From the NCBI GenBank assembly GCA_031280115.1, contig JAITHF010000275.1, positions 1-5,598 on the forward strand: a DNA stretch of 5,598 bases, given 5' to 3'. Of the stretch, positions 1-5,335 are shown piece by piece. This DNA comes from Spirochaetaceae bacterium (GTDB taxonomy: Bacteria; Spirochaetota; Spirochaetia; Treponematales; Breznakiellaceae). The translations under genes were made by a program, and so were the position numbers. Below the pieces are notes generated by a model. It made no database searches. It had not been told where the DNA came from and saw only the letters and a list, made by a program, of their open reading frames with translations. Every line of letters begins with the position of its first letter. Positions within the stretch are counted from its first letter, which is position 1.

Positions 1-230
1 GCGGCGCGCTGCGGGCCATTACCGCCCCGGGGCCAATAACGGAAATTGGGGATGGTGCGTTCATGTACTGCTCCCGCCTGCGGAGCGCCCCGCTTCCCCC
101 GACGGTCATCGAAATCGGGAAGGGCGCGTTTGATGGGTGCCGCAGCCTTACCAGCGTAGCTATCCCCAACAGCGCGTTACCGCCATCGGGGAGTGGGCGT
201 TTGCTGAGTGTGAGCGCCTTACCAGCGTAA
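1..230 (+). pseudogene. 5' fragment of frameshifted LRR (BspA-type) surface protein gene, open at window edge
   Basis: Reading from position 3 gives LRR sequence such as ITEIGDGAFMYCSRL and VIEIGKGAFDGCRSLTSVAIP, the TpLRR/BspA repeat pattern of about 23 residues. The frame enters from outside the window, so the true start and any signal peptide are not visible. At AGCGCGTT (171-178) there are two more bases than in the equivalent place of the other repeats. After this the frame leaves the LRR pattern and stops at TAA 228-230. The LRR pattern resumes at once in the next frame and runs to 685. I therefore read this as the upstream part of one gene split by a 2-bp insertion, either a real mutation or a sequencing or assembly error. 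BspA-type LRR proteins are usually surface-exposed or secreted and bind host or bacterial partners; that role is inferred from the family. Confidence 0.7.
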
Positions 231-541
231 CCATCGGGGGCAGCGTTATCTCCATCGGGGGCTTTGCGTTTGCTAGGTGCAGCAGCCTTGCCAGCGTAAC
301 CATCCCCGGCAGCGTTACCTCCATCGGGCACAGAGCGTTTGAGGGGTGCAGCAGACTTGCCAGCGTAACCATCGGCAACGGCGTTGCCTCCATCGGGTGG
401 GGGGCGTTTTTGGGGTGCAGCAGCCTTACCAACGTAACCATCCCCACCGGCGTTACCTCCATCGGGGCCGGGGCATTTTCTGGGTGCACCAGCCTTGCCA
501 GCGTAACCTTTGGGGGCAGCATAAGTCAGGCAAATTTTTCT
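57..541 (+). repeat. Seven tandem 69-bp LRR-coding repeats
   Basis: The Ala codon of the conserved AF motif falls at 57, 126, 197, 266, 335, 404 and 473. The spacing is 69 bp each time except 126 to 197, which is 71 bp. Nucleotide identity between units is high in segments such as CAGCGTAACCATC and CCATCGGGG, which suggests recent duplication or gene conversion. The odd 71-bp step marks the frameshift. Confidence 0.9.
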
Positions 542-685
542 TCTTCTTATTATTCTTCTTCTTCTCCTTCTTATCACTGCTATACCTTCCCCGGTAATTT
601 GCGCGACAGGTATTTCGCCCAAGCCGGCGGCCCGGGGACGTATACGCGGCCTAACGGCGAATCTACCACCTGGACGAAGTCGTAA
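137..685 (+). CDS. BspA-type leucine-rich repeat protein, C-terminal part
   Basis: The 182-residue frame carries five TpLRR/BspA repeats of 23 residues (pattern LTSVTIPxSVTSIGxxAFxGCSS, residues about 14-130). A Ser/Tyr-rich linker (about 135-147) and a C-terminal module ending in GTYTRPNGESTTWTKS follow. I associate that ending with treponemal LRR proteins and infer it to be a surface-anchoring or export module. The only nearby start is GTG at 137, directly after an in-frame TGA (131-133). No Shine-Dalgarno sits at a usable distance, since GGGAAGGG at 117-124 is 12 bases away. The first 13 residues are out-of-frame reading of an LRR unit, so this start is probably artificial. The segment most likely belongs to the gene whose other frame ends at 230, making the whole a frameshifted gene unless the shift is a sequence error. 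It is probably secreted or surface-located by family analogy; no ligand can be inferred. Confidence 0.75.
   Translation: MPQPYQRSYPQQRVTAIGEWAFAECERLTSVTIGGSVISIGGFAFARCSSLASVTIPGSVTSIGHRAFEGCSRLASVTIGNGVASIGWGAFLGCSSLTNVTIPTGVTSIGAGAFSGCTSLASVTFGGSISQANFSSSYYSSSSPSYHCYTFPGNLRDRYFAQAGGPGTYTRPNGESTTWTKS
539..574 (+). repeat. TCT-rich microsatellite coding a Ser/Tyr linker
   Basis: Twelve codons, nine of them TCT or CCT and three TAT, encode the linker SSSYYSSSSPSY between the last LRR and the C-terminal module. As a triplet repeat, slippage would change linker length without breaking the frame. The T-rich composition is unlike the GC-rich LRR units on its left. Confidence 0.6.
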
Positions 686-693
686 CCGGGCGG

Positions 694-865
694 CGCTCTT
701 TGGGAAGAATTTGGGGGAACCAGTTCCCCCACACCCCCAACTAAAGGCTTCCTGCGCCGCGCCGCTCACGCCATCGAAGCGCGGTGAGGCGCAACTTCGG
801 GGTTGTGACTAAACCCGCAAACCCTCTCACCGCGGGAAGCACCTGAATCCCCCGCAGGGGGTTTC
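694..865. repeat. Structured intergenic repeat, copy A
   Basis: This is the first of two related segments of about 170 bp; its partner lies at 1101-1272. Blocks shared with the partner are CTAAAGGCTTCCTGC (741-755), CTTCGGGGTTGTGACTAAA (795-813) and GCAAACCCTCTC (817-828). Each end carries a hairpin. The left one is TGGGGGAAC (712-720), a 2-base loop, and GTTCCCCCA (723-731). The right one is CCCCC (849-853), loop GCA, and GGGGG (857-861). A GCGCC/GGCGC pair can close the middle. The pairings are kept in copy B with different bases. Orientation and function are unknown; it could be a mobile miniature element, a transcribed structured RNA, or a remnant of an older gene end. Confidence 0.7.
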
Positions 866-880
866 CCGCCCCGCGCCCTT

Positions 881-909
881 CCGCCTGCGGCTCAGGCGGG
901 CGTTTTGTT
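881..909 (+). terminator. Possible rho-independent terminator
   Basis: CCGCCTG (881-887) and CAGGCGG (893-899) form a 7-bp GC-rich stem around a 5-base loop. GCGTTTTGTT follows, a short and imperfect T tract. It lies just right of repeat copy A and 200 bases after the LRR stop, so it could end transcription from the left. It may equally be part of the repeat block. Confidence 0.4.
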
Positions 910-928
910 GGATACAAACAACTTTATT

Positions 929-1054
929 TTGGCGCCACGGAACTCTTTCTTGGCGCCACGGAACTCTTTCTTGGCGCCACGGAACTCTTTCTTGGCGCCA
1001 CGGAACTCTTTCTTGGTGCCAAGGAAACTTATCTTGGTGCCAAAACAAACTATC
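929..1054. repeat. Six tandem 21-bp units with TTGGYGCCA cores
   Basis: Units start at 929, 950, 971, 992, 1013 and 1034. The first four are identical. The fifth differs from them at 6 of 21 positions and the sixth differs from the fifth at 5. Every unit begins with the near-palindrome TTGGCGCCA or TTGGTGCCAA, so the most conserved part is a twofold-symmetric core. The period is exactly two helical turns of B-DNA, which would place all cores on one face of the helix. Because 21 is a multiple of 3, the array stays open in several frames on both strands, giving heptad peptides such as LAPRNSF (plus) and EFRGAKK (minus). I see no ribosome-binding site supporting any of them. There are no unique spacers, so it is not a CRISPR array. 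Confidence 0.9.
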
Positions 1055-1100
1055 CTGTCCCTGCATAAATCATTAGTATATAAAGAATTATCGGCGCTTC

Positions 1101-1272
1101 GCGCCTCTTGAAGAGAATTTGGAGGGTCATAGACCCTCCAAACCACCCCTAAAGGCTTCCTGCCTCGCGCCCTTTCGCCATCTACGTCCGCTGAGGCGCC
1201 GCTTCGGGGTTGTGACTAAAATTGCAAACCCTCTCGCCGCGAGAAGCGCGTGAAACAGCCGCAGGCTGTTGA
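1101..1272. repeat. Structured intergenic repeat, copy B
   Basis: This is the second copy of the element at 694-865. Shared blocks are CTAAAGGCTTCCTGC (1149-1163), CTTCGGGGTTGTGACTAAA (1202-1220) and GCAAACCCTCTC (1224-1235). The left hairpin is TTTGGAGGGTC (1118-1128), loop ATA, and GACCCTCCAAA (1132-1142). The right hairpin is AACAGCC (1254-1260), loop GCA, and GGCTGTT (1264-1270). Both stems are perfect but differ in sequence from copy A. A further small hairpin, GGCGC-TTC-GCGCC (1093-1105), overlaps the left boundary. The right hairpin runs into the -35 box of the prfH promoter. Confidence 0.7.
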
Positions 1273-1296
1273 CAGAAAAGAGGGGCGGCGTATATA
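1269..1296 (+). promoter_or_regulatory. Sigma-70-type promoter for prfH
   Basis: A perfect -35 box TTGACA (1269-1274) is followed after 16 bases by TATATA (1291-1296). Transcription would begin near 1303, giving a leader of about 28 bases before the prfH start at 1331. The first two bases of the -35 box belong to the right hairpin stem of repeat copy B, so the repeat edge and the promoter are physically joined. Confidence 0.65.
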
Positions 1297-1330
1297 GTGG
1301 GGCAATATCACAAGAAACAAGAAGGAAACA

Positions 1331-2029
1331 TTGTGCCCCGCACCCGAACAGCCATACTTTGAACCGCTAGAACAGCCTCCGGCTGCCCCGCAGGGGGTGT
1401 GGCTGCATATCTCCGCCGGACAGGGGCCGGAGGAATGCGCCTGCATGGCGGCGCGCACCCTGCGGGTTCTGACTGATGAGGCCGGGTCCCTGGGAATTAA
1501 GACCCGGCTCATCGCCTTTGAACCCTCCCGAATACCCGGAAACATCCGCTCCGCCCTGATAGCCCTTGAAGGAGCCGCAGGCGCGGCTTCTTTTGCCGAT
1601 TCCTGGGCCGGCACTATCAAATGGGTCTGGCGGAGCGGCTATAGGCCCCATCACAAACGAAGAAACTGGTTTATTCAGGTCCGGGCCCTGCGGGAACCGG
1701 CGGCGGGGAAGGCGTTTTCCCGTGAGGACCTGCGCTTTGAAACCGCCCGCGCCGGCGGCCCCGGAGGGCAGCACGTGAACAAAACCGAAACCGCCGTGCG
1801 GGCCGTCCATATCCCTACCGGAAAATCCGCCCTTGCCAGAGAGGAACGCTCCCAGCTTCTCAATAAGCGTCTTGCTGTTGCCCGCCTTGCCGCGCTCTTT
1901 GAAGAAGAAAAAGAGGCGGAACAGGCCGCGTTCCGCTCGTCCCAACGGCTCGCCCACTACGAACTGGAACGGGGAAACCCAAAGCGCGTCTATGACGCCC
2001 AGACCAACAGGCCCTTGGCAGCGCCCTAG
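1331..2029 (+). CDS. prfH: PrfH, peptide chain release factor-like ribosome rescue protein
   Basis: This is a class-I release factor homologue of 232 residues. It has the catalytic loop GGPGGQHVNKTE (GGQ at residues 145-147), which triggers peptidyl-tRNA hydrolysis in the ribosome. The N-terminal part (WLHISAGQGPEEC, SWAGTIKWVWRSGYRPHHKRRNWFI) matches the PrfH family as I know it, and the stop-codon-reading domain of RF1/RF2 is missing. PrfH is known to release peptides from ribosomes cut in the decoding centre, after which a partner RtcB ligase reseals 16S rRNA. That partner gene usually adjoins prfH but is not next to it here. The start is TTG 1331, with AGGA at 1323-1326 close upstream. 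An alternative GTG at 1397 would give 210 residues, start just before WLHIS and fit the usual family N terminus, but it has a weaker ribosome site. Transcription probably starts at the promoter just upstream. The (GCC)n run after the stop is unremarkable. Confidence 0.9.
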   Translation: MCPAPEQPYFEPLEQPPAAPQGVWLHISAGQGPEECACMAARTLRVLTDEAGSLGIKTRLIAFEPSRIPGNIRSALIALEGAAGAASFADSWAGTIKWVWRSGYRPHHKRRNWFIQVRALREPAAGKAFSREDLRFETARAGGPGGQHVNKTETAVRAVHIPTGKSALAREERSQLLNKRLAVARLAALFEEEKEAEQAAFRSSQRLAHYELERGNPKRVYDAQTNRPLAAP

Positions 2030-2052
2030 CCGCCGCCGCCGCTTTTTAGCGC

Positions 2053-2082
2053 TTGGCGCTGCCCCCTGTTTTCTGTTATGCT
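2053..2082 (+). promoter_or_regulatory. Candidate promoter for the SUMF1-like gene
   Basis: TTGGCG (2053-2058), an 18-base spacer and TATGCT (2077-2082) resemble sigma-70 boxes at moderate strength. The -35 region overlaps a small hairpin, AGCGC-TTG-GCGCT (2048-2060). The following leader is A-rich and ends in AAGGAG (2141-2146), seven bases before the ATG. Read-through from prfH, 124 bases upstream, is also possible because no clear terminator lies between the genes. Confidence 0.35.
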
Positions 2083-2153
2083 CAAAAGGCGAAGCAGAAC
2101 CAGAACAAAATAAAACGGCATAAAAAATTAAAAAGATTAAAAGGAGCAGGAAG

Positions 2154-3035
2154 ATGAAATGGTTTTTGGCGGCGTTGTGTGCCGCGTCCCTCGCGGTTCA
2201 GCCGGTGTTTTCAGAAATCCTTGAAACGAACAGCGGTTTCGCCCTGATTCAGGGCGGAACCTTCGTGATGGGAAGCCCGGCGTCTGAAGAAGGCCGGCGG
2301 GATAACGAGGAGGAGCATAAAGTCACCGTAAGCGGCTTTTACATGGGGAGGCATGAGGTAACGGTGGGGGAATTCAGGCGCTTTGCCGAAGATTCCCAGT
2401 ACCGCACCAGCGCCGAGGCCCGGCACAACGGCAAGGTGTACCTTGAAAGCGGAACCGCCGTGCAGGAGGACGCGGACTGGGCGCATCCCTACATGGATCA
2501 GGAGGACGACCATCCGGTGGTACTGGTAAGCTGGTATGACGCGGCGCATTACTGCAACTGGCTGAGTAAACAAGAGGGGTTCCGCCCGGCGTATATTATC
2601 AAGGGAACGAAGGTTATCTGGAAACAGGGCGCAAGAGGCTACCGGCTTCCCACAGAGGCCGAATGGGAATACGCCTGCCGCGCAGGAACCGCGGCGGCCT
2701 TTCATACCGGCAGCCGGATAACCAAAGGCCAGGCGAACTTCGACGGGTACGCCACGGCGCCGGTGGGGAGCTACCCGCCCAATCCCTGGGGCCTGTATGA
2801 TATGCACGGCAATGTCTGGGAATGGTGCTGGGATTGGTACGGGCGGTACAGCCTCAAAGAAGAGGCCGATCCTGCGGGGCCGGAAACCGGCGAAGACCGC
2901 ATAAACCGCGGCGGGTGCTATCGGGGCGTCAGCGACGGCTCGGCGCTGCGCTCGGCCTACCGGTGGTACGGGGACCCGCCGGAGCACAGCGACAACACCC
3001 TGGGCTTCCGGGTGGTGCGGGCCGCCGGCAGGTAA
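2154..3035 (+). CDS. Secreted SUMF1/FGE-fold protein lacking the catalytic cysteine pair
   Basis: The 293-residue product begins with a signal peptide (MKWFLAALCAASLAVQPVFS, cleavage near residue 20). A full formylglycine-generating-enzyme-like domain follows. Landmarks are GGTFVMGS (34-41), HPVVLVSWYDAAHYCNWLS (120-138), GYRLPTEAEWEYACRAGT (162-179), NPWGLYDMHGNVWEWCWDWYG (210-230), RINRGG (249-254) and GFRVVR (284-289). True FGE oxidises a sulfatase cysteine with a Cys pair in the segment after RxxxGG. Here the aligned positions are Gly258 and Ser263, so that chemistry is probably absent. Cys255, directly after GG, is not at a catalytic position. Many bacterial proteins with this fold bind ligands or carry out other reactions; its role here is unknown and no sulfatase gene is near. 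The protein is probably periplasmic or exported. AAGGAG seven bases before ATG supports the start. It faces the minus-strand operon tail to tail. Confidence 0.88.
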   Translation: MKWFLAALCAASLAVQPVFSEILETNSGFALIQGGTFVMGSPASEEGRRDNEEEHKVTVSGFYMGRHEVTVGEFRRFAEDSQYRTSAEARHNGKVYLESGTAVQEDADWAHPYMDQEDDHPVVLVSWYDAAHYCNWLSKQEGFRPAYIIKGTKVIWKQGARGYRLPTEAEWEYACRAGTAAAFHTGSRITKGQANFDGYATAPVGSYPPNPWGLYDMHGNVWEWCWDWYGRYSLKEEADPAGPETGEDRINRGGCYRGVSDGSALRSAYRWYGDPPEHSDNTLGFRVVRAAGR

Positions 3036-3063
3036 TGTTCATCCGGCTTGCCGTAAAACCCCC

Positions 3064-3084
3064 GCCCCGCCTTGAGGCCGGGGC
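3064..3084 (+). other. GC-rich hairpin after the SUMF1-like gene
   Basis: GCCCCG (3064-3069) pairs with CGGGGC (3079-3084), with an inner C-G pair across a mismatch. It stands 29 bases after the stop at 3035. There is no T tract on the plus strand (AGGCGATAAAA follows), so it is at best a weak or factor-assisted 3' end for the gene on its left. Confidence 0.35.
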
Positions 3085-3091
3085 AGGCGAT

Positions 3092-3117
3092 AAAAAAAAG
3101 GCCGGTCTAAACCGGCC
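3092..3117 (-). terminator. Rho-independent terminator for the minus-strand operon
   Basis: On the minus strand GGCCGGT, loop TTAG and ACCGGCC (3117 down to 3100) are followed by eight T residues (3099 down to 3092). This is a textbook intrinsic terminator. It lies about 150 bases past the stop of the PEGA-like gene and ends that transcription unit before it meets the convergent SUMF1-like gene. Confidence 0.88.
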
Positions 3118-3182
3118 ATGCCCTTGAGGCAATCGGAGATATAGTGATTTGGGAGGGGAACTATAGGTCCGACATTTAATAT

Positions 3183-3202
3183 ATCGGCCAGCGGGGGCCG
3201 AT
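3183..3202. other. Small hairpin in the convergent intergenic gap
   Basis: ATCGGCC (3183-3189) and GGCCGAT (3196-3202) form a 7-bp stem with a 6-base loop. On the plus strand TCTTAACTACTTTTT follows, not a compact T tract. It could be a weak 3' structure of the minus-strand transcript. The rest of 3118-3268 shows no gene; the run CCCCCCGGGGG near 3227-3237 is a simple GC palindrome. Confidence 0.3.
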
Positions 3203-3268
3203 TCTTAACTACTTTTTCCTGCCCTCCCCCCGGGGGCCGGGGCCTTTTCCCTGCTTTTAGCCGTATTC

Positions 3269-4255
3269 TTATTCGCTCTCAGAAATACTAAGGTCAACAG
3301 TAAGCGCGATATGATAGGTTCTGCCCTTCCGGGCGTTCAAAGGCCGGATTATCGAATAGTCGCTCATCTGAAACTTGACCTCGTGCCTCCCCGGTTCCAC
3401 CGGATAGGGCTTCAGCGTATTAGCAAGCAGGCGGTTGTCCACATAGATAAGGGCGCTCTCAGGCGCCTCAAACGTAATAACCGGCGTGGGGTCCTGGAGT
3501 TCCACCGTAACCTCAAGCACCTTGCCCCGCTCGACCATAAAACGCCGGCTCTCATTGCGGTAATCCTCAGAAAGCACCACAAGGTTATGCTCCCCTTCCC
3601 GCAGCACCTGTTCTTCATGGGGGTTTTCCACTACCGCGTCGTCAATCAGCACCACAAAAGGCTTCCCCGCTAACTGTTCGGGATACCGGTGGAGGATACG
3701 CACCGCGCCTTCGCCGCTTAATACCGGTTTTACCCGTAACTGGAAGACCATCGCCTCAATCTCTTCGCGCAGCCCTTTAATAACCGGCATGATCCTGAAG
3801 AGCAAGGGAAACGCCCCGGGTTCGATGACGCCGGTAGGCACAAAACTATAGGGGGTGGTACGCAAGCCGTGGGCGTCCCGGATAGGAATCTGATAGACCG
3901 TCTGTATCTTGTTCGGGATAGGCTCGAAACTTATCTGCCGCGCCTCAAGGTCAGCGGCGCCCGGGCCCGGCGCCGTGTCAAGATCAGCGTAGAGCACGAT
4001 TGCCAGACTCCCATAATAGTCGAGATAGGCCTCCGGCGCCGTAAGCTCTATCTCCACGCCCCGTACAAAACGGGTGTCCTGATCAAGCCGTATCACCGCT
4101 GAACCGCTATAGGAAAGGGGAATGGAAACCCCTGCCGGATTGTCAAGGGCAACGGCTATGTCCCCTGCGATAAGCGCCCGAATAGGTTCCCCCCGGAGCG
4201 CCCCCCGAACCCCCAGGCACACCAAACACATCAGTACCGCGTACCGAGGTTTCAT
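3269..4255 (-). CDS. Secreted protein with two C-terminal PEGA-like domains
   Basis: The 328-residue product has a signal peptide (MKPRYAVLMCLVCLGVRGAL, roughly residues 1-22). An N-terminal beta-rich region of about 160 residues follows (LTAPEAYLDYYGSLAIVLYADLD and others), which I do not recognise. Two PEGA-like modules follow. The first is about 199-254 (FVVLIDDAVVE ... LREGEHNLVVLSEDY). The second is about 257-324 (ITFEAPESALIYVDNRLL ... PVEPGRHEVKF), with the typical order of beta strand, turn, PG-H-V. PEGA domains are small extracytoplasmic folds common on bacterial surface proteins and their ligands are poorly defined. The start ATG 4253-4255 has AGAGGA nine bases upstream. It lies 92 bases after the M23 peptidase gene on the same strand with no terminator between, so co-transcription and an envelope-related role are inferred. 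The exact function is unknown. Confidence 0.75.
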   Translation of the reverse strand: MKPRYAVLMCLVCLGVRGALRGEPIRALIAGDIAVALDNPAGVSIPLSYSGSAVIRLDQDTRFVRGVEIELTAPEAYLDYYGSLAIVLYADLDTAPGPGAADLEARQISFEPIPNKIQTVYQIPIRDAHGLRTTPYSFVPTGVIEPGAFPLLFRIMPVIKGLREEIEAMVFQLRVKPVLSGEGAVRILHRYPEQLAGKPFVVLIDDAVVENPHEEQVLREGEHNLVVLSEDYRNESRRFMVERGKVLEVTVELQDPTPVITFEAPESALIYVDNRLLANTLKPYPVEPGRHEVKFQMSDYSIIRPLNARKGRTYHIALTVDLSISESE

Positions 4256-4347
4256 TTACTTGTTTCCTCTTTCTTTTTTATTTTTTATTTTTTTTTTATT
4301 TCTTTTATTCTGTCTTTTATACTTCTATACTTCTGCGGCCTTTAATT
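4256..4347 (-). promoter_or_regulatory. A-rich leader with a GAAGTATA direct repeat
   Basis: On the minus strand this 92-base gap is almost all purine and A-rich. It includes a run of ten A residues and ends in AGAGGAAACAAGTAA before the ATG. GAAGTATA occurs twice in tandem (4326-4333 and 4318-4325), supplying TATAGA and TATAAA as possible -10 boxes. I see no good -35 box. It may hold a weak internal promoter or simply be an unstructured leader that helps ribosome entry. Confidence 0.35.
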
Positions 4348-5289
4348 TTAACGGGCAGGCGCGAACACGCCGCTCAAATACTTCCCCGGGTCCTGGGCCT
4401 TCCCGTGCCGGCGCAGCTCAAAATGCAGGTGCGCTCCGGTTGACTGGCCGGTTGACCCCACCCTTCCTATAAGCGTACCAGATTCCACCCGCCTCCGCAA
4501 GGCCGTGTCAATTCGCGAAAGGTGCCCGTAGAGGCTTATCCAGCTTTCGTCATGCTGAATTATAATATACTTCCCGTACACCCGGTCCTCGCCGGTTTCC
4601 GCCACCACGCCGGCTTTGGCCGCGTACACTTCGGTTCCCGCCGGCGCCGCAAGGTCAAGGCCGTTATGGTTGCGCCGTATGCCGGTAACCGGATTTATCC
4701 GCGGGCCGAAGGCGCTGGTAATCCGGTAGGAGCGCAGGGGGTATCCAAAGCCCGGGTGCAGGAAAAATGCCCGCTCAGTAGGGGTGAAGTCAGCGCCGGG
4801 GATAAAGCGGAAGCGTTCTTTGGCGCCGTTCCTGTTCAAGGTGATGACCACCGCCGGGTCCCCGGTACGGCTTGCCGCAAGAAGTTCTTCAAAGCCCGAC
4901 CCAGGGGCCTCAGGGATAAAAAGCCCCGGCGCTGACGGCAGGAGGAGCGCCCTGCCCGTATCAAGGGCGCCTTGGCGGGCTATTCTGTTAAGGGTAGCAA
5001 TGCTGGCGTAGGGAACGGCGCACCGCGCCGCGATCCCCAGAATGTCATCCGCGGCGCGGGGGGTGTAGGCGTACACCGTAAGCGCCTCCGCGAGGGACGC
5101 GGGGCTTTCTCCGCCGGCCTTTCCCAGACCGGCGGCGCGGCGGCGGGCGGTTTCCACATCAAAGAGGTACTGCTTGAACGCTGTGTCCTGTATCTCCATG
5201 CGTTGAATAACCGGAAAATCCTCGGCCCCTGAGAGGGGGCTTATGAACCAGAGGAGCAGGAGCGGAAGCGGAAGCCGTATATATGCCAT
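4348..5289 (-). CDS. Exported M23 family metallopeptidase with LysM-like segment
   Basis: The 313-residue product starts MAYIRLPLPLLLLWFISPLSGAE, a clear signal peptide. A LysM-like segment (about residues 72-123, VYAYTPRAADDILGIAARC ... LDTGRALLLP) could bind peptidoglycan. A C-terminal LytM/M23 domain follows (about 190-305). Zinc ligands are visible in HNGLD (His208, Asp212) and HLH (His289), with catalytic His256 in YGHLS and His287. All are intact, so an active endopeptidase that cuts peptidoglycan cross-bridges is likely. A further upstream ATG at 5340 would add 17 residues before the signal peptide; I prefer 5289 because it puts the hydrophobic core at the N terminus, although neither start has a strong ribosome site (GAGGGG is 12 bases before 5289). 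It is separated from the ferredoxin gene by a terminator and is probably co-transcribed with the PEGA-like gene downstream. Confidence 0.9.
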   Translation of the reverse strand: MAYIRLPLPLLLLWFISPLSGAEDFPVIQRMEIQDTAFKQYLFDVETARRRAAGLGKAGGESPASLAEALTVYAYTPRAADDILGIAARCAVPYASIATLNRIARQGALDTGRALLLPSAPGLFIPEAPGSGFEELLAASRTGDPAVVITLNRNGAKERFRFIPGADFTPTERAFFLHPGFGYPLRSYRITSAFGPRINPVTGIRRNHNGLDLAAPAGTEVYAAKAGVVAETGEDRVYGKYIIIQHDESWISLYGHLSRIDTALRRRVESGTLIGRVGSTGQSTGAHLHFELRRHGKAQDPGKYLSGVFAPAR

Positions 5290-5313
5290 TGTTCTCTTAT
5301 TCCCCTCATAACG

Positions 5314-5329
5314 CGCCGTAAGAGCGGCG
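5314..5329 (-). other. Small hairpin in the M23 gene leader
   Basis: CGCCG (5314-5318) and CGGCG (5325-5329) form a 5-bp stem with a 6-base loop. If the candidate promoter at 5336-5365 is used, the hairpin lies in the leader between the transcription start and the ATG at 5289. It is short and may have no role. Confidence 0.25.
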
Positions 5330-5335
5330 TTTTCC

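Noticed and set aside
160..522. Minus-strand frame with repeated residues opposite the LRR gene
   Set aside because: Its apparent repeats are only the complement of the 69-bp LRR units.
712..731. Left hairpin of repeat A as the terminator of the LRR gene
   Set aside because: The perfect stem is followed by CACCCCCAAC rather than a T tract, and the same hairpin recurs in copy B away from any gene end.
929..1054. CRISPR array
   Set aside because: Units are directly adjacent with no unique spacers, and no cas gene is present.
827..1146. Overlapping open frames on both strands through the 21-bp array (79, 84 and 68 residues)
   Set aside because: The 21-bp period keeps several frames open automatically. 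No ribosome site or family match supports any, and they run into structured repeats.
1367..1957. Minus-strand open frame of 196 residues opposite prfH
   Set aside because: Antisense to a well-supported prfH reading with an intact GGQ motif; its composition is low-complexity.
2048..2060. Terminator between prfH and the SUMF1-like gene
   Set aside because: The 5-bp stem is followed by GCCCCC before any T residues, so it is not a convincing intrinsic terminator.
2211..2987. Long minus-strand open frame of 258 residues opposite the SUMF1-like gene
   Set aside because: It is antisense to a gene with clear domain motifs, has no recognisable product, and is a common by-product of GC-rich codon use.
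3118..3268. tRNA or small RNA gene in the convergent gap
   Set aside because: I could not fold a cloverleaf or find a promoter-terminator pair; only a short hairpin is visible.
4522..5232. Plus-strand frames opposite the M23 peptidase
   Set aside because: They lie over intact zinc-binding motifs of the minus-strand gene and show no domain of their own.
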